From Brooklawnia sp049651565 (GTDB taxonomy: Bacteria > Actinomycetota > Actinomycetes > Propionibacteriales > Propionibacteriaceae), in NCBI RefSeq assembly GCF_049651565.1, contig NZ_JBASCI010000102.1:1-6115 (forward strand): DNA of 6,115 bases, read 5' to 3'. A program made the translations under genes and the position numbers. The notes under the pieces are model-generated. The model searched no databases and had not been told where the DNA came from. It saw only the letters and a program-made list of their open reading frames with translations. Shown here piece by piece: positions 1 to 5,786 of the stretch. Each line of letters starts with the position of its first letter. The stretch's first letter is position 1.

Positions 1-3
1 GTG

Positions 4-32
4 TTCCGTCGGGGCACACTGGGCACTAATCT
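4..32 (+). promoter_or_regulatory. Candidate promoter of the PTS operon
   Basis: A TAnnnT-type -10 hexamer, TAATCT (27-32), lies 17 bases after a weak -35 candidate, TTCCGT (4-9). It would start transcription near position 39 and give a leader of about 44 bases. The -35 match is poor and the window begins only 3 bases upstream, so the real promoter could lie outside. The region is visibly less GC-rich than the genes around it, which suits a promoter. Inference from motif only. Confidence 0.25.
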
Positions 33-50
33 GATTACCCCTGATTCTCC
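12..50 (+). repeat. Short direct repeats in the operon leader
   Basis: Two sets of direct repeats are stacked here. GGGCAC occurs at 12-17 and 21-26 (9-base period). CTGATT occurs at 31-36 and 41-46, within 10-base units that match at 8 of 10 positions. AATCTGATT (28-36) is also a small dyad. Periods close to one helical turn around a putative -10 could be a regulator's binding site, but no known operator is recognised and such short repeats can occur by chance. Confidence 0.2.
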
Positions 51-68
51 TCGCGCCTGCGCCGACCC

Positions 69-73
69 GAAGG
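69..73 (+). promoter_or_regulatory. Ribosome binding site of the PTS fusion gene
   Basis: The sequence GAAGG ends 9 bases before the GTG at 83, a good Shine-Dalgarno match and spacing. It decides in favour of GTG 83 over the in-frame GTGs at 95 and 110, which would be too close to it or too far from it and would trim the start of the EIIA domain. Confidence 0.6.
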
Positions 74-82
74 TAGCAACCC

Positions 83-2647
83 GTGACACAGACAGTGGCC
101 TCCCCCCGAGTGCAGCTCATCGCCCCGATCAGCGGAATCCTGGTGCCGATCGAACTGGTCCCCGACCCCGTCTTTGCCAAGAAGATGGTCGGTGACGGCC
201 TCTCCATTGACCCGCTCAGCGACGTGCTGGTCGCCCCTATCGACGGGGAGGTGATCAACGTCCAACCCGCCATGCACGCGGTGACGATCCGCTCGGCAGA
301 CGGGCTGGAGGTGCTGCTGCACATCGGTCTGGACACCGTCCGGATGGGCGGCAAGGGCTTTCAGGCGAAGGTCCGGCAAGGTCAGCAGGTGCGAGTCGGT
401 GAGGAACTCATCGCCTTCGACATGGACACCGTCGCCGAGGAGGCGCTCAGCCTGCTCACCCAGGTGGTGGTCACCAACTCCGACGCCGTGAGCAACCTGG
501 TGGCGATGACCGGGACCGTGGTCGCCGGCCGGGACGTGGTCGCCGAGATCACGCTGGCCGAGGCAGGCGATGACAGCGGGCCGATCCGCCGCGGCCGAAC
601 CGTCAGGTCGGACGCCATCCTGATCCCCAACCCGACCGGTCTGCACGCCCGCCCGGCCGCCACCCTGGTCGCGCTGGCCAAGAAGTTCGACTCCGAGGTC
701 ACGCTGCGCCGCGGCGACGACACCGCCAACGCCAAGTCGATCATGTCGATCATGTCGCTGTCGGCCGAGCGCGGCGACAAGGTCTTCGTCTCGGCCCACG
801 GCCCGGACGCCGAACAGGCCGTCACCGAGGTGGCCGAGGCCATCCGCAACGGCCTGGGTGAAGAGGTGACGCCGCTGACCGAGGCCGAGGTCGCCGAGGT
901 CGAGGCCGAGCCGGCAGCCGAAGAAGTTGCAGTCCCGGTCTCCGGCGATCCGAACCTGCTGCTCGGGGTGGCCGCCTCGCCGGGCCTGGCGGTCGGCCAG
1001 GTGGTGCAGCTGCGCCATGAGGACATCGGGGTCGCCGAGTTCGCGCCCGACAAGCACCTGGAGCGGCGAAAGCTGAACACCGCGATCGACCGGGCGCTGC
1101 TCGACCTGTCGGCCCTGCAGGGCCGGTTGGAGAAGGAGGCCGACCCGGAGAACGCGGCCATCTTCGCCGCGCACGCCGAGATCCTGCAGGACCCGGACCT
1201 GCTCGACATCGCCTCCAGCGCGATCGAGAAGGGCAACAGCGCCCCGTTCGCGTGGCGGGGCGCCTACCAGACCTATGCCGAGCGGCTGTCCCGGCTGAAG
1301 AACGAGATCCTGGCCGGGCGCGCCAACGACGTCCGGGACGTCGGCCAACGCGTCCTGGAGGAACTGACCGGGCATCGCCGCGAGAAGCCGGAACTGCCCG
1401 AGAACACCATCCTGATCGCCGAGGACCTGACCCCGTCCGACACCGCGACGCTGGACCGCAGGCGGGTGGTCGGCTTCGCCACCACTTCCGGCGGGGCCAG
1501 CAGCCACGTGGCGATCATCGCCCGCTCGCTCGACATACCGGCCGTGGCCGGCATCGAGGGCCGGGCGCTGGGCATCGCCGAGGGGACCCGGGTGGTGCTG
1601 GACGGTGGCCGCGGCAGCCTGCAGCTGAATCTAACCGACGACCAGATCGACGCCATCGTCGAGCGCCAGCGCCGGATCGCCGCCAAGCGCGTCCGCGACC
1701 TGGAGCGAGCCGGCGAGCCTGCCATCACCAGCGACGGTCACCAGGTGCAGGTGGTGGCGAACATCGGTAACCTGGCCGACGCCCAGCAGGCGATGACCGT
1801 GGGCGCCGAAGGGGTGGGCCTGCTGCGCAGCGAGTTCGTCTTCCTTGGTCGGCAGAGCGCACCCAGCGAGGACGAGCAGGCCGAGCTGTACGCAGACATC
1901 GCCGGGGCCCTCAGGCCTGGCCAGCCGCTGGTGATCCGTACCCTAGACGTGGGGGGCGACAAGCCGCTGCCCTACCTGCCGATCCCGGCCGAGGAGAACC
2001 CGTTCCTCGGCATCCGCGGTGTGCGGGTCGGCTTTGACCGTCCCGAGGTGTTGCGGACGCAGTGCCGGGCGATCATCCGGGCCGCCGACGCCGGCGCCGA
2101 ACTGTACGTGATGTTCCCGATGATCGCCACCATCGACGACTGGCGGTTCGCCAAGCAGATCTGGGACGCCGAGGTGGCCGCGCTCGGCTCCGGTGGCGAC
2201 GTCAAGGTCGGCATCATGATGGAGGTGCCCTCGGTGGGGGTGATGGCCAACCAGTTCGCCGCCGAGGACGTCGCCTTCTTCAGCGTCGGCACCAACGACC
2301 TGACCAGCTACACCTTGGCGATGGACCGCGGCCACCCCAAGCTGGCCGCCCAGGTCGACCCGTGCAACCCTTCCGTCCTGCAACTGATCGGCCAGGCCGG
2401 GCAAGCGCTGCACGCAGCAGGCAAGTGGCTGGGGGTGTGCGGCAGCATCGCCTCCGACCCGCAGGCGGTGCCGATCCTGCTCGGACTCGGCGTGGACGAG
2501 CTGAGCTGCTCCATCCCGGCGATCCCGGCGGTCAAGGCCGCCGTCCGGTCCTACTCCCTCGATCAGTGCCGGCGGCTGGCCGCCAAGGCGGTCGCCTGCA
2601 GCACGCCGGCCGAAGTACGCGCCCTCGTCCCGGTGGACGAAGGCTGA
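83..2647 (+). CDS. ptsP: Triple-domain PTS phosphotransferase, EIIA(Glc type)-HPr-Enzyme I
   Basis: This cytoplasmic 854-residue protein combines three PTS phosphocarriers and moves phosphate from phosphoenolpyruvate to a sugar permease. Residues about 9-158 are a glucose-family EIIA: His65 and His80 sit 15 residues apart as in E. coli Crr (His75/His90), and His80 in LLHIGLDTV is the phosphorylated one. Residues about 175-262 are HPr, with His188 in GLHARPA and Ser219 exactly 31 residues on, matching His15/Ser46. An acidic Glu/Ala linker (267-281) leads to a full Enzyme I (about 292-854). Its phospho-histidine is His475 (GGASSHVAI), with Arg582 and Arg619 for PEP binding, Glu714 and Asp739 for metal, and Cys786 in GVCGS. 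All catalytic residues are intact. The GTG start is supported by GAAGG 9 bases upstream. Domain order is that of NagF-type fusions, not FruB, whose EIIA is fructose-type. The ptsP symbol follows common usage for this EI family and does not imply the nitrogen PTS, since no GAF domain is present. The permease gene follows after 28 bases. Confidence 0.97.
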   Translation: MTQTVASPRVQLIAPISGILVPIELVPDPVFAKKMVGDGLSIDPLSDVLVAPIDGEVINVQPAMHAVTIRSADGLEVLLHIGLDTVRMGGKGFQAKVRQGQQVRVGEELIAFDMDTVAEEALSLLTQVVVTNSDAVSNLVAMTGTVVAGRDVVAEITLAEAGDDSGPIRRGRTVRSDAILIPNPTGLHARPAATLVALAKKFDSEVTLRRGDDTANAKSIMSIMSLSAERGDKVFVSAHGPDAEQAVTEVAEAIRNGLGEEVTPLTEAEVAEVEAEPAAEEVAVPVSGDPNLLLGVAASPGLAVGQVVQLRHEDIGVAEFAPDKHLERRKLNTAIDRALLDLSALQGRLEKEADPENAAIFAAHAEILQDPDLLDIASSAIEKGNSAPFAWRGAYQTYAERLSRLKNEILAGRANDVRDVGQRVLEELTGHRREKPELPENTILIAEDLTPSDTATLDRRRVVGFATTSGGASSHVAIIARSLDIPAVAGIEGRALGIAEGTRVVLDGGRGSLQLNLTDDQIDAIVERQRRIAAKRVRDLERAGEPAITSDGHQVQVVANIGNLADAQQAMTVGAEGVGLLRSEFVFLGRQSAPSEDEQAELYADIAGALRPGQPLVIRTLDVGGDKPLPYLPIPAEENPFLGIRGVRVGFDRPEVLRTQCRAIIRAADAGAELYVMFPMIATIDDWRFAKQIWDAEVAALGSGGDVKVGIMMEVPSVGVMANQFAAEDVAFFSVGTNDLTSYTLAMDRGHPKLAAQVDPCNPSVLQLIGQAGQALHAAGKWLGVCGSIASDPQAVPILLGLGVDELSCSIPAIPAVKAAVRSYSLDQCRRLAAKAVACSTPAEVRALVPVDEG
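737..757 (+). repeat. Tandem 9-base repeat inside the HPr domain
   Basis: TCGATCATG occurs twice in direct succession (737-745 and 746-754), followed by a third TCG. It encodes Ser-Ile-Met-Ser-Ile-Met-Ser at residues 219-225, right at the regulatory serine (Ser219). HPr proteins of Gram-positive bacteria often have SIMGVMS here, so the protein pattern is largely family-typical and only the exact DNA repetition is unusual. Confidence 0.6.
881..925 (+). repeat. Low-complexity acidic linker between HPr and Enzyme I
   Basis: Repeated GAGGCC/GAGGTC/GCCGAG units encode a Glu/Ala/Val-rich stretch (residues 267-281, EAEVAEVEAEPAAEE). It separates the HPr domain from the start of Enzyme I at about residue 292. 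Acidic, Ala/Pro-containing segments like this usually act as flexible or extended linkers, which would let His188 reach both His475 and the EIIA His80. Confidence 0.6.
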
Positions 2648-2662
2648 GCACCCAAACCAGAC

Positions 2663-2667
2663 AAGGA
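2663..2667 (+). promoter_or_regulatory. Ribosome binding site of the PTS permease gene
   Basis: AAGGA lies 8 bases before the ATG at 2676 within the 28-base gap after the fusion gene's stop. The gap holds no hairpin or promoter-like element, so the two PTS genes are probably co-transcribed and translated in series. Confidence 0.65.
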
Positions 2668-2675
2668 CAATCAGG

Positions 2676-4442
2676 ATGACCACTGCGAACGAAATCGTCC
2701 GTGGCGTTGGCGGTCCCGAGAACATCGCGGGGCTCACCTACTGTGCCACCCGACTGCGGTTCGAACTGCACGACGCCGGCAAGGTCGATGGTGAGAAGGT
2801 AGAGGCCGTCGACGGGGTGATGGGGGCGGTGCCCCAGGGCGGCAACCGCTACCAGGTGATCGTCGGCGGGGCCGTGGCCTCGGTCTACAACGACATCATG
2901 GCGCTGCCCGAGATGGCGAAGATGGGTGAGGCATCCGACGCCGACGTGAAGGCGGCGGCCCGGTCGAAGGCGCGCGGCAAGGTGGCCTGGCTGGACGGCT
3001 TCTTCGAGTACCTGTCCGACTCCTTCCGCCCGATCCTGGGCGTCCTGCTCGGCGCCTCCCTGATCATCGCGTCGGCGGCGGTGGCCGATGCCCTCGGAGT
3101 GGTCGACTTCCGGGCCCCGGACAAGGCCGCCGGCTGGGTCTTCATCGACACCATGTGGCGGGCGGTGTTCTACTTCCTGCCGATCATGATCGCCTACAAC
3201 GCCTCCAAGAAGCTGGACGTCGACCCCTGGGTCGGCGCCACCATCATGGCCGCGCTGATGACACCTGAGTTCATCAGCCTGTCGGACCAGGAGCGGTTCC
3301 CGGACACCGTGTGCACCATCAATGAGGCGCTCGGCACCCAGACCTGCTCGGCCAACATCTTCGGGCTGTCGATGCCGCTCAACGACTACGGTGGTCAGGT
3401 CTTCGTCCCGCTGATCATGGTTGCCATCCTGGCGCTGGTCTACCGGCTGTTGAAGAGGATCTTCCCGGCCAACGTGCACATGGTCTTCGTCCCGTTCTTC
3501 TCCATGGTCATCATGATCACGGTGACGGCCTTCCTGATCGGCCCGCTGGGTATCTGGCTGGGCAACGGCCTGGGAACGGGATTGAGCTGGATGAACGACA
3601 ACGCCCCGTTCGTCTTCGCCCTGCTGATCCCGATGCTGTACCCGTTCCTGGTGCCGCTGGGTCTGCACTGGCCGCTGAACGCGCTGATGCTGGTGAACAT
3701 CCAGACCCTCGGCTACGACTTCATCCAGGGCCCGATGGGCGCCTGGAACTTCGCCTGCTTCGGCGCCACCGCCGGCGTGCTCTTCCTGTCGATGAAGGAC
3801 CGGGACGTCACGATGCGCCAGACCGCCACCGGCGCGCTGGCGGCCGGCCTGTTCGGTGGCATCTCGGAGCCGTCGCTGTACGGCATCCACCTGCGGTTCA
3901 AGCGGATCTACCCGCGGATGCTGGTCGGCTGCTTCGCCGGCGGCCTGACCATCGCCATCCTGGGCGCACCGTTCAACGGCGTGAAGACCCAGGCGTTCGC
4001 GTTCACCTCACTGCTGACCATCCCGGTCTTCGACCCCATGTGGGTGTACGCGATCGCCATCGCGGTGGCCTTCACCGTGTCGATGCTGCTGATCATCATC
4101 ACCGACTACCGGACGCCGGAGCAGCGGGCCAAGGCCCGCGGTGAACTGGTCGACACCGAGGTTGGCACCGAGGAGGAGCGGCAGGCCGCGCAGTGGCTGA
4201 ACGCGCTCGGCGGCACCCCGAATGTGGTCAGGGTTGAACCGGTCGCCGAGACCCGGGTGCGGGTCGAGGTGGCGGACTCGTCCGCCGTCGACACCGACGC
4301 GCTGAAGGCGGCCGGGCTGGCCGGCGTGGTTCAGGTCGGCCCGAACACCTGGCACCTGGTGGCCGGGTTCAACGCCGACCAGTACGCCACCGCGATCAGC
4401 CGCGACCTGGTGAAGCAGGCGCCGGTGCCGGTGCCCGCCTGA
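2676..4442 (+). CDS. PTS permease EIIBC, beta-glucoside type, with extra C-terminal EIIB-like domain
   Basis: A 588-residue inner-membrane sugar transporter that phosphorylates its substrate during uptake. Residues about 4-80 are EIIB with the phospho-cysteine Cys23 in LTYCATRLRF. Residues about 107-478 are EIIC, with hydrophobic segments near 116-141, 160-176, 241-262, 269-300, 312-340, 357-373, 415-437 and 455-478, and the conserved sugar-site signature GGISEPSLYG (Glu398). The IIB-IIC order and that signature place it in the beta-glucoside/sucrose/trehalose branch; glucose and GlcNAc permeases normally have IIC first. It has no EIIA domain of its own, and the upstream fusion supplies one. 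After a charged linker, residues about 500-580 form a second EIIB-like fold (ALGG...TRVRV...AGVVQVG) whose cysteine position is Ala524, so it should not carry phosphate. Substrate is uncertain: a beta-glucoside or related glucoside is the best guess from family alone. No antiterminator or sugar hydrolase gene is present beside it to help. Confidence 0.95.
   Translation: MTTANEIVRGVGGPENIAGLTYCATRLRFELHDAGKVDGEKVEAVDGVMGAVPQGGNRYQVIVGGAVASVYNDIMALPEMAKMGEASDADVKAAARSKARGKVAWLDGFFEYLSDSFRPILGVLLGASLIIASAAVADALGVVDFRAPDKAAGWVFIDTMWRAVFYFLPIMIAYNASKKLDVDPWVGATIMAALMTPEFISLSDQERFPDTVCTINEALGTQTCSANIFGLSMPLNDYGGQVFVPLIMVAILALVYRLLKRIFPANVHMVFVPFFSMVIMITVTAFLIGPLGIWLGNGLGTGLSWMNDNAPFVFALLIPMLYPFLVPLGLHWPLNALMLVNIQTLGYDFIQGPMGAWNFACFGATAGVLFLSMKDRDVTMRQTATGALAAGLFGGISEPSLYGIHLRFKRIYPRMLVGCFAGGLTIAILGAPFNGVKTQAFAFTSLLTIPVFDPMWVYAIAIAVAFTVSMLLIIITDYRTPEQRAKARGELVDTEVGTEEERQAAQWLNALGGTPNVVRVEPVAETRVRVEVADSSAVDTDALKAAGLAGVVQVGPNTWHLVAGFNADQYATAISRDLVKQAPVPVPA
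4173..4430 (+). other. Degenerate second EIIB domain of the permease
   Basis: Residues about 500-585 of the EIIBC protein follow the EIIB (PF00367-type) pattern: the WLNALGG start, a PNV segment, TRVRVEV, then DTDALKAAGLAGVVQVG and a WHLVAGF end. In active glucose/GlcNAc-type EIIB the residue two before TR is the phosphorylated cysteine (CITRLRV); here that position is Ala524 and the preceding one is Val523. The fold seems preserved while the active residue is lost, suggesting a structural or regulatory role. The similarity was judged by eye against remembered family sequences, not by alignment. Confidence 0.75.
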
Positions 4443-4452
4443 CGGGGCGGCC

Positions 4453-4489
4453 GCCGCCGTCGGTTCGCTCCGGCGCCGCTGACGGCGGT
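4453..4489 (+). terminator. GC-rich hairpin after the PTS operon
   Basis: CCGCCGTC (4454-4461) pairs exactly with GACGGCGG (4481-4488). It extends outward by a G-U pair (4453/4489) and inward by GG against CU (4462-4463/4479-4480). The remaining loop holds its own CGGCGCCG palindrome (4471-4478). It starts 10 bases after the permease stop. There is no U-tract, as is common for actinobacterial hairpin terminators, so its strength is uncertain. Confidence 0.5.
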
Positions 4490-4535
4490 CACCAACCCGT
4501 GATTTCGGCACTATGCGCGCCTCTGCGGGAACTCC

Positions 4536-4560
4536 TAGAGTCGCGAATAGTGTTCTGGCA
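4536..4560 (+). promoter_or_regulatory. Leaderless promoter of the ATPase gene
   Basis: TAGTGT at 4548-4553 fits the actinobacterial -10 pattern TAnnnT and lies exactly at -12 to -7 relative to the A of the ATG at 4560, so transcription would start on the start codon. A second TAnnnT, TAGAGT, is at 4536-4541. No recognisable -35 is seen. ACTC-CTA-GAGT (4531-4541) is a small dyad overlapping the upstream hexamer. Confidence 0.45.
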
Positions 4561-5753
4561 TGGATCCGATCCGCAACCCCTACGCGCCCGGCGCCGGCCA
4601 GCGTCCACCAGAACTGGCCGGCCGGGACGAGCAGCTGCGAGCCTTCGACGTGGTGCTGGAGCGGATCGCCCGCGGGCGTCCGGAACGTTCGATCATCCTG
4701 ACCGGGCTGCGCGGGGTCGGCAAGACGGTGTTGCTGAACGCGTTGCGGTCGCAGGCGGTCCGGGCTGGTTGGGGTAGCGGCAAGTTCGAGGCCCGCCCCG
4801 ACCAGGGCATCCGGCGTCCGATGGGGGCGGCGCTGCACACCGCTGTGCGTGAACTCGCCCACCCCGACGCGGCCACCACGCTGGGCACCATCCGGTCGTT
4901 CATCGAGCGGGACGCCGGGCCGCGCGCCAAGCTGGCCGAACGCTGGAATCCGGGCATCCAGGTGCCGCCGACCGCCGGCCGCGCCGACTCCGGCGACATC
5001 GAGATCGACCTGGTCGAGCTGTTCAGCGACGTCGGTGGCCTGGCCGCCGACAAGGGGGTCGGGGTCGCCGTCTGCATCGACGAGATGCAGGACCTGCGTC
5101 CGGAGGACCTGTCGGCAATGTGCGCGGCCTGCCACGAGATCAGCCAGCAGCGGCTGCCGCTGATCATCGTCGGCGCCGGGCTGCCGCACCTGCCGACACT
5201 GCTCAGCGCGTCCAAGAGCTACTCCGAACGGCTGTTCAGCTACCAACGCATCGACCGGCTGGAGCGGGTGGCCGCCGACGCGGCGCTGCAGGTGCCCGCC
5301 AACGATGAGGACGCCGAGTTCAGCTGCGACGCTCTCGCCGCCATGTACCGGGTGACCAGCGGCTACCCGTACTTCATCCAGGCCTACGGCAAGGTCGCGT
5401 GGGACCTGGCGCCGGCGTCCCCGATCACCCCGGACGACGTGGCGGTGGCGGTGCCGGAGGCCGAGGCCGAGCTGGCGGTGGGCTTCTTCGGCAGCCGCTA
5501 CGAGCGGGCCACCCCGGCTGAACGGGAGTACCTGCGGGCGATGGCCGACCTTGGTGAGCGGGACGAGCTGGACGACCCCGGCGTGGGCGTGCCGACCAGC
5601 GCGGTCGCCGAGCACCTGGGCCGCACTCCGCAGTCGCTGTCGCCGGCCCGGGACGCGCTGCTGAAGAAGGGTCTGGTCTATGCCTGCGAGCGGGGCCGGG
5701 TGGCGTTCACCGTCCCCCACTTCGGCAGGTACCTGAGAACGCAGACCGGCTGA
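4560..5753 (+). CDS. AAA-type ATPase with C-terminal winged helix
   Basis: A 397-residue cytoplasmic ATPase of unknown cellular role. The N-terminus (NPYAPGAGQRPPELAGRDEQ) is the lead-in seen in an actinobacterial family of AAA/MSP-like ATPases. Walker A is GLRGVGKT (residues 49-56, Lys55) and Walker B is VCIDEMQDL with Asp174 and Glu175, so ATP binding and hydrolysis look intact. A sensor-1-like strand LIIVGAGLP (201-209) follows. Residues about 318-394 look like a winged helix-turn-helix (SAVAEHLGRTPQSLSPARDAL, then LVYACERGRVAFTVP), as in Orc1/Cdc6-like and related ATPases, suggesting DNA binding or a protein-docking module. No signal peptide or membrane segment is seen. The start is fixed: an in-frame TAG lies at 4548, four codons upstream, with no other start between, and no Shine-Dalgarno is present. 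The gene has its own promoter-like element and is separated from the PTS genes by a hairpin, so no functional link to sugar uptake is implied. Any specific function would be guesswork. Confidence 0.93.
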   Translation: MDPIRNPYAPGAGQRPPELAGRDEQLRAFDVVLERIARGRPERSIILTGLRGVGKTVLLNALRSQAVRAGWGSGKFEARPDQGIRRPMGAALHTAVRELAHPDAATTLGTIRSFIERDAGPRAKLAERWNPGIQVPPTAGRADSGDIEIDLVELFSDVGGLAADKGVGVAVCIDEMQDLRPEDLSAMCAACHEISQQRLPLIIVGAGLPHLPTLLSASKSYSERLFSYQRIDRLERVAADAALQVPANDEDAEFSCDALAAMYRVTSGYPYFIQAYGKVAWDLAPASPITPDDVAVAVPEAEAELAVGFFGSRYERATPAEREYLRAMADLGERDELDDPGVGVPTSAVAEHLGRTPQSLSPARDALLKKGLVYACERGRVAFTVPHFGRYLRTQTG

Positions 5754-5786
5754 CCGGTTTCACTGCCGGGCCCTGCGACCGGTCAG
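5750..5786. terminator. Bidirectional terminator between convergent genes
   Basis: CTGACCGGT (5750-5758) and ACCGGTCAG (5778-5786) form a perfect 9-bp inverted repeat with a 19-base loop that contains a GGGCCC palindrome (5768-5773). The left arm contains the ATPase stop codon (5751-5753) and the right arm contains the complement of the opposing gene's stop (5783-5785). The symmetry suits a shared terminator for the two convergent transcripts. No T-tracts are present, so termination efficiency is unknown. Confidence 0.55.

Noticed and set aside
1..82. A DasR/NagR-type operator or a RAT antiterminator hairpin before the PTS operon
   Set aside because: No TGGTCTAGACCA-like palindrome and no RAT-like stem is present in the visible leader, so neither form of known sugar control is supported.
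1..195. A 64-codon plus-strand frame overlapping the leader and the start of the fusion gene
   Set aside because: It overlaps the EIIA domain out of frame, has no ribosome binding site in view and no recognisable product.
35..1507. A 490-codon open frame on the minus strand opposite the PTS fusion gene
   Set aside because: It lies wholly antisense to a gene with intact catalytic motifs. Its product is rich in Gly/Arg/Asp/His/Gln with no recognisable domain, as expected when high-GC codons are read on the opposite strand.
2532..3890. A 452-codon minus-strand open frame opposite the permease
   Set aside because: The predicted product is low-complexity His/Gln/Arg/Asp-rich sequence antisense to membrane segments, with no plausible fold.
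2676..4442. Assignment of the permease as NagE or PtsG because of the NagF-like partner
   Set aside because: The domain order (IIB before IIC) and the GGISEPSLYG signature fit the beta-glucoside/sucrose/trehalose branch, so a GlcNAc or glucose assignment would be unsupported.
4543..4558. A possible SOS (LexA) box, CGAA-TAGT-GTTC, at the ATPase promoter
   Set aside because: The actinobacterial box needs CGAAC-N4-GTTCG; here the half-sites are one base too close and both lack the flanking match.
4008..5720. A 570-codon minus-strand open frame across the permease end, the intergenic region and the ATPase gene
   Set aside because: It spans a terminator and a promoter region, overlaps two well-supported genes and has no domain-like sequence; it is a GC-driven shadow.
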